A stretch of 64,000 nucleotides of DNA. Source: NVTR01 sp036480115. GTDB taxonomy: Bacteria > Pseudomonadota > Alphaproteobacteria > Rhodobacterales > Rhodobacteraceae. A model generated the notes under the pieces. The model was not told the DNA's origin. It did no database searches and saw only the letters and a list, made by a program, of their open reading frames with translations. Positions 1-9,024 of this stretch are shown here, one piece after another; position 1 is the first letter of the stretch; each line of letters begins with the position of its first letter. Location: assembly GCA_965224795.1 (NCBI GenBank), contig CBDDAE010000001.1, positions 868,001-932,000 on the forward strand. The letters are read 5' to 3'. A program made the position numbers and the translations under genes.

Positions 1-568
1 AACACGTGAAACCCTTGAATTCTATGGCAAACTGGCGACAGTTTCCCAGGAAGGTCCAACTGCTTGGGAACGTAGCCAGCTGAAAGACCTGTTCAATGAC
101 GGCAAGATCGCCATGTACATTGACGGTCCTTGGGCCCGTGGTCAGATCAACGAAGACATCAACCAGATGACAGTGCCTGTTCCGGCTGGTCCAAGCGGTG
201 TTTCCGGTACGATCCTGATCACAGACTCTATCGCTGTGTTCAACGGCACTGGCCACGAAGAGCTGGCCATCAAGCTGGCAGAAGCCCTGTCAACAGGTGA
301 CGCACAGTATGATCTTGACTCCAGCTGGGGCCTGACACCGATCATGCAGTACGAAAACCTCGGCGTTGCAGAGCCATACTACCTGAACGATGACTTCTGG
401 GGCATCTACACTGCTGGTATCGCTACCGGTGGACCAGAGCCTATGGTCACTGAATTCAAGTCGCTTCAGGCTGTTTTCGTGAACATGATCCAGGGCATCC
501 TGCTGAACGACGATACAGTGGACAATCTGGTAACTATTGCTGGCGAAGAGCTGGCAGCAATCGAGTAA
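1..568 (+). CDS. ABC sugar transporter substrate-binding protein (C-terminal part)
   Basis: Open from the first codon of the window (frame beginning at base 2) to TAA at 566-568, so only about 188 C-terminal residues are present. The segment contains a GPW motif (MYIDGPWARGQ) and the alternating helix/strand pattern of family 1 (MalE/UgpB-type) periplasmic solute-binding proteins. It would bind the sugar in the periplasm and deliver it to permeases that must lie upstream or elsewhere. The ATPase gene follows after a hairpin, and the downstream nagA pathway suggests an amino sugar or chito-oligosaccharide ligand; that ligand is inferred. Confidence 0.85.
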   Translation, partial: TRETLEFYGKLATVSQEGPTAWERSQLKDLFNDGKIAMYIDGPWARGQINEDINQMTVPVPAGPSGVSGTILITDSIAVFNGTGHEELAIKLAEALSTGDAQYDLDSSWGLTPIMQYENLGVAEPYYLNDDFWGIYTAGIATGGPEPMVTEFKSLQAVFVNMIQGILLNDDTVDNLVTIAGEELAAIE

Positions 569-579
569 TATCAATCCAA

Positions 580-609
580 CGGGCGGCAGATTTCTGCCGC
601 CCGTTTTTC
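580..609 (+). terminator. Hairpin with T-tract after the binding-protein gene
   Basis: A perfect 9-bp stem (581-589 with 594-602, GGGCGGCAG/CTGCCGCCC) with a 4-nt loop is followed by GTTTTTCT. It has the form of an intrinsic terminator but lies inside what looks like one operon, 12 bp after the binding-protein stop and 20 bp before the ATPase start. It may act as a partial terminator or 3' stabiliser that keeps binding-protein mRNA in excess. Confidence 0.8.
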
Positions 610-628
610 TAAAGAACTGGGGACCACG

Positions 629-1732
629 ATGGCCACGCTAGACCTAAAAAACATCAACAAATCATTTGGGGCAACCCAAGTACTGCATGACATCGACCTC
701 CAAATTCAGGACAAAGAATTCGTGGTGTTTGTCGGGCCATCCGGTTGCGGCAAAAGTACCTTACTGCGCATCATTTCCGGCTTGGAAATGGCCACCGATG
801 GCCATGTTGTCATCGATGGTGACGACGTTTCAGAACTACACCCGGTAGATCGCGGCATATCAATGGTGTTTCAATCTTACGCACTTTACCCGCACCTGAC
901 CGTTTATGAAAACATCGCCTTCCCGTTGCGCGTACAAAAGCAAAGCAAAGAACAAATTGACCGTCAGGTCATGGATGCCGCGCGCATCCTGAAACTGGAA
1001 GAGCGCCTGCAGTTCAAACCCGGTGAACTGTCCGGTGGCCAGCGTCAGCGGGTCGCCATTGGTCGCTCGATCGTGCGCAAACCCAAGATTTTCCTGTTCG
1101 ACGAACCCCTGTCAAACCTTGACGCCGCCCTGCGCGGTGACATGCGGGTTGAGCTGTCTACACTGCACAAAAACCTTGACGCAACAATGGTTTACGTGAC
1201 CCACGATCAAATTGAAGCCATGACAATGGCCGACCGTATCGTGGTTTTGAACGCTGGCCGCGTTGAACAATTTGACACGCCACTGGCACTGTATCACCAG
1301 CCCAAAACCAAATTCGTCGCCTCTTTCATTGGCCAGCCAAGTATGAACTTTATTGATGCCACGGTTACCAGCATTTCCAAGGCGGGCCTTAAACTGCGCC
1401 TGTCAGGCGATGTTGACATGACCCTGCCGGTTGCCACCGCCGGCGTGTCAAAGGGCGATAAGGTAGAGGTGGGGATGCGCCCCGAACATGTGCATTTCTC
1501 AGCCAAAAAAGCCACGCTCAGCATGCGGATCAAAATCCTTGAACGTCTTGGCGGTGTCTCCATCACCTATGGCGACGTCGCGGGTTGTGAAAAATTCTGC
1601 GCCGCACTGGATGGCGAAACTCCAATCGCCGAAGGTCAAACCGTGTCGCTAAAAGTTGACCCCGCCGATTGCCACGTTTTCACAGCTTCTGGTGATGCAC
1701 TTGCACGCCAAAAGCTGCCAGAACTCGTCTAG
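629..1732 (+). CDS. ABC transporter ATP-binding protein, MalK/UgpC family
   Basis: 367 aa, the usual size for the sugar-importer ATPases that carry a C-terminal TOBE regulatory domain. Walker A GPSGCGKST is at residues 36-44, the signature LSGGQRQR at 134-141 and Walker B with FDEP at about 153-160, followed by the D-loop NLD and the H-loop (THDQ). The C-terminal third (from about 240) is the TOBE/OB region with the MRPEH motif. It hydrolyses ATP to power sugar import with the preceding binding protein. ATG at 629 is preceded by a GGGGA-type Shine-Dalgarno at 619-623. The next gene starts 11 bp after the stop. Confidence 0.93.
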   Translation: MATLDLKNINKSFGATQVLHDIDLQIQDKEFVVFVGPSGCGKSTLLRIISGLEMATDGHVVIDGDDVSELHPVDRGISMVFQSYALYPHLTVYENIAFPLRVQKQSKEQIDRQVMDAARILKLEERLQFKPGELSGGQRQRVAIGRSIVRKPKIFLFDEPLSNLDAALRGDMRVELSTLHKNLDATMVYVTHDQIEAMTMADRIVVLNAGRVEQFDTPLALYHQPKTKFVASFIGQPSMNFIDATVTSISKAGLKLRLSGDVDMTLPVATAGVSKGDKVEVGMRPEHVHFSAKKATLSMRIKILERLGGVSITYGDVAGCEKFCAALDGETPIAEGQTVSLKVDPADCHVFTASGDALARQKLPELV

Positions 1733-1743
1733 GAAACAGCGCC

Positions 1744-2886
1744 ATGCGCATCGCCATATGCGGATTGGGTCTGCGGGCAAATCACGTCCTGTCGATCATG
1801 AAATCCAACATGCCCGAGATCGAATTCGTGGGCTACCTTGATCCGGTCGCCCAGCCGCCGTTCAGCGTGGGCGATGCGGATATGCCAAAGTTTGACGAGC
1901 TCAAGCACATGCTGGACACCACCACACCCGACCTGCTGTTCATCGCCTCGCCCAACCACATGCACCTTGAACATATCCGCATCGGGCTGGAAGCGGGCGT
2001 CAGAATTTTCGCCGAAAAACCGGTGGTTACAACAATTGAAGATACATTCGCGCTGGCCGAACTGCTGGCCAAATACGGCACTGACCGCGTCATCATTGGG
2101 TTGGTTTTGCGCTATTCCCAACATGTCCGCGACCTGACCAAGGCACTGGATGCCAACCAGATCGGCGACATCACCTCGATCGAAGCATCCGAATATATAG
2201 AACCCGAACACGGCGCATTTTTCATGCGTGACTGGCGGCGTCATTCCAAATATTCCGGCGGCTTTATGCTGGAAAAATGCTGTCATGACCTGGACGTTTA
2301 CAACATGGTCACCGGCTCGCGCCCTAATCGGGTCGCGAGTTTTGGCGGGCGGCGTTCTTTCCTCCCCAGGCACGCCCCCGCCGATGGTGTCGATGACACG
2401 GTTTACCACCGCAAAACCACCCGCTGGGAAAGCCAGGACAACGCCTTTAACGTCGACGGCGACGTGGTCGACCACCAGACCGCCATAATCGAATATGAAA
2501 CCGGCGCACAAATGACGTTCCACACCAACGTCAACGTGCCCGATGAACATCGCCGGTTTTGCGTCATGGGTGCCAAAGGCATGGCTGAAGGCGACTTTGT
2601 GCGCGGTTACCTGCGCGTCACTGATGCGCGCACCAGCGAACGGCTGGAAGACCTTGATTACACCCAAAGCACCAAACTACAGGGCGCCCATTACGGGGCG
2701 GATGAAATGATGTGCAACGATATCATTGCGCATCTGCGCGGTAGCAACGAAAAATTGCCGGTTGGGGTTGTGGACGCGCTGATCGCCGGTATCGCCGCCA
2801 TGGCCATTGATGAAGCCCGTGAAACCGGAAGTGTGGTTGATCTCACGCCCTATTGGGAAAAATTTGACAGCTACGAATTGCGCTGA
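1744..2886 (+). CDS. Gfo/Idh/MocA family oxidoreductase
   Basis: 380 aa. The N-terminus has a Rossmann dinucleotide site (GLGLRANHV, residues 7-15) and the family EKP motif at 91-93, whose lysine takes part in catalysis. The remainder is the mixed alpha/beta substrate domain. Such enzymes oxidise or reduce sugars and their derivatives with NAD(P). Its position 11 bp behind the transporter ATPase and before the SIS, ROK and nagA genes ties it to amino-sugar catabolism, but the exact substrate (for example a keto- or disaccharide intermediate) cannot be read from sequence. Confidence 0.88.
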   Translation: MRIAICGLGLRANHVLSIMKSNMPEIEFVGYLDPVAQPPFSVGDADMPKFDELKHMLDTTTPDLLFIASPNHMHLEHIRIGLEAGVRIFAEKPVVTTIEDTFALAELLAKYGTDRVIIGLVLRYSQHVRDLTKALDANQIGDITSIEASEYIEPEHGAFFMRDWRRHSKYSGGFMLEKCCHDLDVYNMVTGSRPNRVASFGGRRSFLPRHAPADGVDDTVYHRKTTRWESQDNAFNVDGDVVDHQTAIIEYETGAQMTFHTNVNVPDEHRRFCVMGAKGMAEGDFVRGYLRVTDARTSERLEDLDYTQSTKLQGAHYGADEMMCNDIIAHLRGSNEKLPVGVVDALIAGIAAMAIDEARETGSVVDLTPYWEKFDSYELR

Positions 2887-2910
2887 CTACGTCTTAAAAG
2901 GTTGAAAATT

Positions 2911-3921
2911 ATGACAAAAACACCCGGCGCTTTGATGCAGTCTGAAATCAGGGAAGCCCCCGAAAAATTCGCCGCTATTGTCAGCCGCGACCTGTCCGAT
3001 CTGGTGGCCCCCCTGAACCTGCCAGATACCCGCGCTATTTACACCATAGCCCGTGGCAGCTCAGACGCCGCGGCCAATATCCTGTCCTATGAGTATATGG
3101 CCCACCTTAACCTGCCCGTGACATCCCTGCCCCCATCGGCATTTTCACTGCAAAACGGTGTGTCCATGGCCAATGCGACCGGTCTGGTCATATCCCAATC
3201 CGGCGCTAGCAGTGATTTGCTCAAGGCCTGTGATGGCATCGGCACCAATGGCGGCAAAACCCTGGTTCTGACCAACACCGCAGGCTCCCCTGCCAGCCAG
3301 ATCGCCGATGTAACCATCGACATGGGCGCAGGCCCAGAACTGGCCATTCCGGCCACCAAATCGGTGATCTGCACCATCGGCGCCGGCATGGTCGTGCTGG
3401 CGGCCATCAAGCCGGAATACCAGCAAACCTGTATCGATGCTGCCGCTGCCATGCTGGCCGCCAAGGTTACACCCCTGCCGAACCAATCCAAACTGGAAAA
3501 TGCACTGGCGGCATCAGATTCCATCTACGTCATTGGTCGCGGCTGTGGCTACGGCGCGGCCCAGGAAATCGCCCTGAAACTAAAAGAAACCGCCGCCCTG
3601 CACGCCGAAGCCTTTTCCGCCTCCGAAGTCCTGCACGGCCCATTGCAACTGGCCACCAAACCCCTGACAGTGTTGATCCTTGATACCGGTGAAGCCGCCG
3701 TACAAGACAGCCTGAACATCGCCGAGGCCCGCTTCAAAGCCATCAATGCACCGGTATTTCGCATCAGCACAGCCGATCTGGGCGTGCAAAACATAGCCCC
3801 CCCTGCCGCCGCTGCCTTGTTGCTTTACGCGCTGTATTCGGTGGTTCACAACGTCACAATCGCCCTTGGCATGGACCCCGACACCCCGGAAACTCTTGCC
3901 AAAATCACCGATACAGTCTGA
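2911..3921 (+). CDS. SIS-domain sugar-phosphate deaminase/isomerase (NagB-II/AgaS type)
   Basis: 336 aa with two SIS domains like the isomerase half of GlmS but no glutaminase domain. Phosphosugar-binding motifs are visible: ARGSSDAAAN near residue 50, SQSGASSDLL near 100 and a second GRGCGYGAAQE repeat near 210. The expected role is conversion of glucosamine-6-phosphate to fructose-6-phosphate plus ammonia, completing the pathway started by NagA. An upstream in-frame TTG at 2902 is possible, but ATG 2911 has AAAAGG (2896-2901) at a good distance and was chosen. Confidence 0.85.
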   Translation: MTKTPGALMQSEIREAPEKFAAIVSRDLSDLVAPLNLPDTRAIYTIARGSSDAAANILSYEYMAHLNLPVTSLPPSAFSLQNGVSMANATGLVISQSGASSDLLKACDGIGTNGGKTLVLTNTAGSPASQIADVTIDMGAGPELAIPATKSVICTIGAGMVVLAAIKPEYQQTCIDAAAAMLAAKVTPLPNQSKLENALAASDSIYVIGRGCGYGAAQEIALKLKETAALHAEAFSASEVLHGPLQLATKPLTVLILDTGEAAVQDSLNIAEARFKAINAPVFRISTADLGVQNIAPPAAAALLLYALYSVVHNVTIALGMDPDTPETLAKITDTV

Positions 3922-3932
3922 ATAGGGGTAGC

Positions 3933-4049
3933 GTGAAAAATCGACCAGGAAATAACCAACACCAATCTGCTATTTGGCATAACTGGATTGCCGGTATTTT
4001 CATCGTGATCATGCCCCATTCCACCCAATCCAAACAGGGGGCTGTTTAA
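3933..4049 (+). CDS. Possible 38-aa ORF filling the SIS-ROK gap
   Basis: A GTG-started frame (3933) runs to TAA at 4047-4049, and the ROK kinase TTG start follows without a gap. AGGGG (3924-3928) lies 4 nt before the GTG. The peptide has a short hydrophobic stretch (IAGIFIVIM) with polar ends. I recognise no family. It could be a real coupled micro-protein or only a chance frame that couples ribosomes from the SIS gene to the weak TTG start of the kinase gene. Confidence 0.3.
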   Translation: MKNRPGNNQHQSAIWHNWIAGIFIVIMPHSTQSKQGAV

Positions 4050-5006
4050 TTGGACTTAGCAGGAGGTATTGACCTTGGCGGCACCAAGATAGAAGCCACC
4101 ATTTTTGACGCTGACTATCAGCCACTGGAAAGTAACCGCGTGGTCACACCGCGTGAGAACTATCCAGACTTATTGGCGGCATTAGTGGCGCAAACCAATT
4201 GGCTAGTGGAAAAATCTGGCCGGAAAAACCTGCCTATTGGCGTCGGCATTCCGGGGCGCTGCGATCCTGATACTGGTCTGGCCTTCACAGCCAACCTGCC
4301 CGCAAGCGGGCACCCCTTGCGCCGTGATCTTATGGCCGCCACAGGCAGCGAAATTCAATTTGGTAATGATTGCGATCTCTTCACATATTCAGAAGCTTTG
4401 TTAGGGGCAGGCCAACCCTATAAAACCGTGTTCGGGTTGGTTTTGGGAACAGGCATTGGTGGCGGTACTTGCCACCAAAAAACCCTGTTCCAAACGTCAA
4501 ATGGCACCGCAGGTGAAGTCGGCCATTTACCAATTTCCGCGACGCTGGCCGAAAAGTACGACCTGCCGATGATCACTTGCGGATGTGGACGTAGCGGTTG
4601 TTATGAAACTCTTGGCGCAGGCCCGGGACTGGCGCGATTGGCGCAGCATCTGACCGCAAAACAACTGGAACCGCGCGATATTGCAGCCCAGGCAGCGGCC
4701 GGGGAAACCGACGCTACCCATATCATGGATGTTTGGTCGTCTCTTATTGCTGAATTGATAGGCGTCTTGCAGCTTACCATTGACCCGGATTGCGTGGTTA
4801 TAGGCGGCGGATTGTCAAACATACCGGGTATTGCCATGATCATTAGTAAGTCCCTTCCCGATGCTGTATTGCGCGAAACAATGCCACCAAAGGTTCTTGT
4901 TGCTAAATATGGCGACAGCAGTGGAACACGCGGCGCAGCTCTTGCGGCAAAACAAGATTTGTCGCTCCAGGGTGGGCAGGGTGAACCGGGGACGAGTAAT
5001 GACTGA
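4050..5006 (+). CDS. ROK family sugar kinase (probable N-acetylglucosamine/glucosamine kinase)
   Basis: 318 aa, TTG start with a GGGGG Shine-Dalgarno at about 4037-4041. The phosphate-binding DLGGTK motif is at residues 8-13, a second glycine-rich ATP loop (GTGIGGG) near 135 and the ROK zinc motif CGCGRSGC near 178, followed by the catalytic-side ETLGAG segment. Members phosphorylate glucose, GlcNAc, mannose or allose at O6 in the cytoplasm. Placement directly before nagA, with which it overlaps by 8 bp, favours N-acetylglucosamine as substrate; this is inference from context. Confidence 0.87.
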   Translation: MDLAGGIDLGGTKIEATIFDADYQPLESNRVVTPRENYPDLLAALVAQTNWLVEKSGRKNLPIGVGIPGRCDPDTGLAFTANLPASGHPLRRDLMAATGSEIQFGNDCDLFTYSEALLGAGQPYKTVFGLVLGTGIGGGTCHQKTLFQTSNGTAGEVGHLPISATLAEKYDLPMITCGCGRSGCYETLGAGPGLARLAQHLTAKQLEPRDIAAQAAAGETDATHIMDVWSSLIAELIGVLQLTIDPDCVVIGGGLSNIPGIAMIISKSLPDAVLRETMPPKVLVAKYGDSSGTRGAALAAKQDLSLQGGQGEPGTSND

Positions 5007-6159
5007 AACCAAGGGCATATGGCTGCGGCCAAATCAATTGTTTGACGGCTACACTTTATCCACCGGGCAAGCTCTGAAAATTGCAGATGGGCTTATAATC
5101 GAAATTTCGCCCACTTCCGAAATTCCTGCCTCTGCTCCGATCCACAAAATCGATGGCATTTTAACACCCGGATTTTTTGACATTCAAATCAATGGCGGTG
5201 GCGGAGCATTGTTCAATACCAGCCCCTCAGCCAACGGGTTGCAGAAAATTGCTCGGGCGCACCGAAAGTTTGGTACTAGCAACTGGCTGCCAACAGTCAT
5301 CACCGACGGCCCCGGAACCCTGGTGAAAGCCTGCGACGCTGTGCTGCAATCCCATAGAAAATTTGGCGTTGCTGGTATCCATATAGAAGGCCCGCATATT
5401 GCACTTGAAAGGAAAGGCACGCACAAAAGCCGTTGGATCAGACCGTTTGATGATCACACCCTGGCCCAAGTTACCCGAATGCGAAAAGCCAAAATTCCGG
5501 TGCTGATCACCGTTGCACCCGAAGCAGTTCAACCCGGAGACATCGCCACCTTGGTTAAACTGGGCGCGGTTGTTTCTATTGGCCATTCCAACGCAGATTC
5601 CGCGCAAACCGAAGCAGCATTGGCTGAGGGTGCCCAGTTATTTACCCACCTGTTCAATGCAATGTCACAAATTGAAAGCCGGGCCCTGAACGTGGTTGGG
5701 ACGGCCATCAACAGCGACCGATACTGTTCTATAATTGCCGACGAACATCACGTTGCCCTGGAATTGATAGGCTTGGCTGTCCGAGCACGCCCAAAAGCTG
5801 ACAGAATGATTATTGTTACCGATGCAATGCCTACAGTCGGAGGGCCGGATGAATTTGAACTATACGGGACCCGCGTTAAATTAGACGGTGGCAAACTCAT
5901 AAACCAAGAGGGATCCTTGGCCGGGGCCCATGTCACCCTGCTGCAAGAGCTAAGTAACATGGTGCATAAAATTGGCGTCCCTTTGGAAACTGCTTTGCGA
6001 ATGGTCACAACCAATCCGGCCAGTTTAATGGGAATTGCCGACACAATCGGTGTTCTCAAACCTGATCTGGCCGCAAATTTAATGGTCCTGCAGCCAGATT
6101 TAGGGTCAGTTTCAGAATTCGATTTGCCAGTAATTGCAGCAAATGCCGCCAGTGGCTAA
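4999..6159 (+). CDS. nagA: N-acetylglucosamine-6-phosphate deacetylase
   Basis: 386 aa, normal for NagA. Family motifs occur in order: HIEGPHI near residue 127 (metal ligand Glu), SIGHSNA near 190 (metal His), THLFNAMS near 214 and TDAMPTVGG near 270 (catalytic Asp). It removes the acetyl group from GlcNAc-6-phosphate in the cytoplasm, giving glucosamine-6-phosphate for the SIS enzyme encoded upstream. The ATG at 4999 overlaps the ROK stop (ATGACTGA), indicating coupling; the frame is open further upstream but that part only shadows the kinase gene. It ends 3 bp before the stop of the convergent gcvP. Confidence 0.93.
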   Translation: MTETKGIWLRPNQLFDGYTLSTGQALKIADGLIIEISPTSEIPASAPIHKIDGILTPGFFDIQINGGGGALFNTSPSANGLQKIARAHRKFGTSNWLPTVITDGPGTLVKACDAVLQSHRKFGVAGIHIEGPHIALERKGTHKSRWIRPFDDHTLAQVTRMRKAKIPVLITVAPEAVQPGDIATLVKLGAVVSIGHSNADSAQTEAALAEGAQLFTHLFNAMSQIESRALNVVGTAINSDRYCSIIADEHHVALELIGLAVRARPKADRMIIVTDAMPTVGGPDEFELYGTRVKLDGGKLINQEGSLAGAHVTLLQELSNMVHKIGVPLETALRMVTTNPASLMGIADTIGVLKPDLAANLMVLQPDLGSVSEFDLPVIAANAASG

Positions 6160-6162
6160 CGC

Positions 6163-9012
6163 CTAATCTTCGTCCATATAATCGCTCAGCGGCGGACAGG
6201 TGCAGACCAGATTGCGATCCCCGTACACATTGTCCACCCGGCCCACTGGTGGCCAGTATTTGTCCACCCGAAATGCGCCCGGCGGAAAACACGCCGCTTC
6301 GCGCGAATAGGGCCGTTCCCAATCGGCAACCAGATCTTCCACGGTGTGGGGCGCATTTTTCAGTGGATTATTTTCGGCGTCCATGTCCCCGGCAACAATC
6401 GCGTCTATTTCCGCGCGGATTGACAGCATCGCGTCGCAAAACCGGTCAAGCTCAGCCTTGGTTTCGCTTTCTGTGGGTTCCATCATCAGCGTACCGGCCA
6501 CGGGCCAGCTCATTGTGGGGGCGTGAAAACCGCTATCTATCAACCGCTTAGCAATATCATCCACCGTCACACCGGCGCTTTCTTCAAACGGGCGGGTGTC
6601 CAGAATGCATTCATGGGCCACCCGGCCCTGCGCACCCTTGTATAATATATCAAACGATCCAGACAGCCGCGCCGCCACATAATTGGCATTCAATATGGCG
6701 ATCTTGGTTGCCTGCGTTAGCCCGGCACCACCCATCATCAGCACATAGGCCCAACTGATCGCCAGCACTGAGGCCGACCCATAAGGCGCCGCCGAAACCG
6801 GCCCCTCGCGCCCGCCTAAAACGCCATGCCCTGGCAAAAACGGCGCCAGATGTTCCTGCACGCCAATCGGCCCCATGCCGGGCCCGCCGCCACCGTGCGG
6901 AATTGCAAAGGTCTTGTGCAGGTTCAGGTGGCTCACGTCCGAACCGATCTCACCCGGTTTCGCCAGCCCGACCATCGCGTTCAGATTTGCCCCGTCCAGA
7001 TACACCTGACCGCCGTTGTCATGCACAATGTCACACACGTCACGCACAGTTTCCTCAAAGACCCCGTGGGTCGATGGATAGGTGATCATACAGGCCGCCA
7101 GATTATCCCCGGCAGCCGCCGCTTTTTCCCGAAAATCATCCAGATCAATGTTGCCATTTTCCGCCGATTTCACCACCACCACCTTCATCCCCGCCATTTG
7201 CGCGCTGGCCGGGTTAGTGCCATGGGCCGAACTTGGGATCAGGCAAATATTGCGTTCAGTATCGCCACGCGACCGATGATAAGCGCTGATCGTCAGCAAC
7301 CCGGCATATTCGCCCTGTGCGCCCGAATTTGGCTGCATCGACATGCTGTCATAGCCGGTCATTTCGCACAGTTTATCGCCCAGATCATCAATCATCTGAC
7401 AATAACCCGTCACCTGATCAGCCGGGGCAAACGGGTGAATATTGGAAAATTCCGGCCAAGAAATCGGGATCATTTCGGCCGCTGCATTCAGTTTCATGGT
7501 GCAGGACCCCAGCGGGATCATCGCCCTGTCAAGCGCCAGATCCCGGTCGGCCAAGCGGCGCATATAGCGCATCATTTCGGTTTCCGCCCGGTTCATGTGG
7601 AACACCGGATGGGTCAGATAATCACTTGTGCGCGCCAGTTCGGGCCTGATCCGATGGTAATCGGCCGGAAAGTCATCACGGCTATGGTTCAATCCAAAAG
7701 CCCGCCAAACGGCTTCCAACGTCGCCGGGCGCATAGTTTCATCCACCGTCAGGCCCAGCTTGGTGTCACCAATTTTACGCAGGTTAATCTGTTCATCCAG
7801 CGCTGCGTTATAGATCACGCCCTGCATGGGTCCGACATCTACAGTGATGGTATCAAAGAAAAAATCCGGCTCTATCTTAAAGCCCCCGGCCTCTAGCCCA
7901 CGTGCCATGCGGTCGGTTTTGCGATGCACCCGCTGGGCAATGGCCCGCAGCCCCTCGGGCCCGTGAAACACCGCGTAAAGCGACGCCATTACCGCCAGTA
8001 GCGCCTGCGCCGTACAAACGTTAGACGTGGCCTTTTCGCGCCTTATATGCTGCTCACGTGTTTGCAAGGACAGCCTGTAAGCCGGGTTGCCACGGGCATC
8101 AATTGACACGCCAATAATACGCCCCGGCATGTTGCGTTTCAGCGCGTCCTTGCACGACATATAGGCCGCCGCCGGGCCGCCGAACCCCATGGGCACGCCA
8201 AACCGCTGGGTCGATCCCACCGCAATATCGGCCCCCATGGCGCCTGGCTCTTTAAGTATGGTCAGCGCCAGTGGGTCCGCAATTATGATACCAATGGCCT
8301 TTGCTTCATGCAGCGCCTCCATCTCGGCGGAAAAATCCGTCAGATGCCCATAGGTGCCCGGATACTGAAATATCGCCCCGAACACTTCCTCGGCGTGCAA
8401 TGTATCGGGTGAGCCCACGATCACCTCAATCCCCAACGGTGCCGCGCGCGTCTGCATCACGTCAATATTTTGCGGATGACAATTTTCATCAACGAAAAAC
8501 GCCATTGATTTTGACTTTGAAACACGCTGCGCCATGGTCATGGCTTCGGCTGCTGCCGTGGCTTCATCCAGTAGGGATGCATTGGCGATATCAAGGCCCG
8601 TCAGATCGCAAATCATCGTCTGATAGTTCAACAATGCCTCAAGGCGGCCTTGGGAAATTTCCGGCTGATAGGGCGTGTAAGCCGTATACCAGGCGGGGTT
8701 TTCCAGAATATTGCGCTGAATGGCAGGCGGCGTCACCGTGCCGTGAAACCCCTGCCCGATCATGGTAGTGAAGACTTTGTTCTTCTTGGCCACCTGCCGC
8801 ATTTCATACAGAAAACCCCGCTCAGACTTGGCTTTACCAAAATCCAGCGGTTCCTTTTGGCGAATGCTTTTGGGGACGGTCTGATCAATCAGCTCATCCA
8901 ATGACGCCACCCCCAACACCTTAAGCATCGCGGCAATTTCCACCTCTGACGGGCCAATATGGCGCAAGTTGGCAAAGTCATAGGGCAGGTAATCATTGGG
9001 GGTAAAAGGCAT
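6163..9012 (-). CDS. gcvP: Glycine dehydrogenase (decarboxylating), P-protein
   Basis: 949 aa, the full-length homodimer-type P-protein with both halves fused. The PLP-binding lysine lies in LNLHKTFAIPHGGGGPG (Lys about 700). It decarboxylates glycine and passes the aminomethyl group to the lipoyl arm of GcvH. The gene is last in the minus-strand gcvT-gcvH-VOC-gcvP unit. ATG at 9012 begins 12 bp after the VOC stop. The first 60 residues (FANLRHIGPS, then the EM-MLKVLG region) match the conserved N-terminus of the family. Confidence 0.97.
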   Translation of the reverse strand: MPFTPNDYLPYDFANLRHIGPSEVEIAAMLKVLGVASLDELIDQTVPKSIRQKEPLDFGKAKSERGFLYEMRQVAKKNKVFTTMIGQGFHGTVTPPAIQRNILENPAWYTAYTPYQPEISQGRLEALLNYQTMICDLTGLDIANASLLDEATAAAEAMTMAQRVSKSKSMAFFVDENCHPQNIDVMQTRAAPLGIEVIVGSPDTLHAEEVFGAIFQYPGTYGHLTDFSAEMEALHEAKAIGIIIADPLALTILKEPGAMGADIAVGSTQRFGVPMGFGGPAAAYMSCKDALKRNMPGRIIGVSIDARGNPAYRLSLQTREQHIRREKATSNVCTAQALLAVMASLYAVFHGPEGLRAIAQRVHRKTDRMARGLEAGGFKIEPDFFFDTITVDVGPMQGVIYNAALDEQINLRKIGDTKLGLTVDETMRPATLEAVWRAFGLNHSRDDFPADYHRIRPELARTSDYLTHPVFHMNRAETEMMRYMRRLADRDLALDRAMIPLGSCTMKLNAAAEMIPISWPEFSNIHPFAPADQVTGYCQMIDDLGDKLCEMTGYDSMSMQPNSGAQGEYAGLLTISAYHRSRGDTERNICLIPSSAHGTNPASAQMAGMKVVVVKSAENGNIDLDDFREKAAAAGDNLAACMITYPSTHGVFEETVRDVCDIVHDNGGQVYLDGANLNAMVGLAKPGEIGSDVSHLNLHKTFAIPHGGGGPGMGPIGVQEHLAPFLPGHGVLGGREGPVSAAPYGSASVLAISWAYVLMMGGAGLTQATKIAILNANYVAARLSGSFDILYKGAQGRVAHECILDTRPFEESAGVTVDDIAKRLIDSGFHAPTMSWPVAGTLMMEPTESETKAELDRFCDAMLSIRAEIDAIVAGDMDAENNPLKNAPHTVEDLVADWERPYSREAACFPPGAFRVDKYWPPVGRVDNVYGDRNLVCTCPPLSDYMDED

Positions 9013-9024
9013 GAATTGCTCCGA

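Noticed and set aside
1729..2667. 312-codon minus-strand frame
   Set aside because: Shadow of the Gfo/Idh/MocA gene, which has clear motifs on the plus strand.
4861..4998. Upstream extension of the nagA frame
   Set aside because: It overlaps the ROK kinase coding region and lacks NagA-like sequence; ATG 4999 overlaps the kinase stop as in a normal operon.
6826..7896. 356-codon open frame on the plus strand
   Set aside because: It lies entirely opposite gcvP, is rich in His, Arg and Pro as expected from a reverse-frame shadow and has no domain; gcvP is certain.
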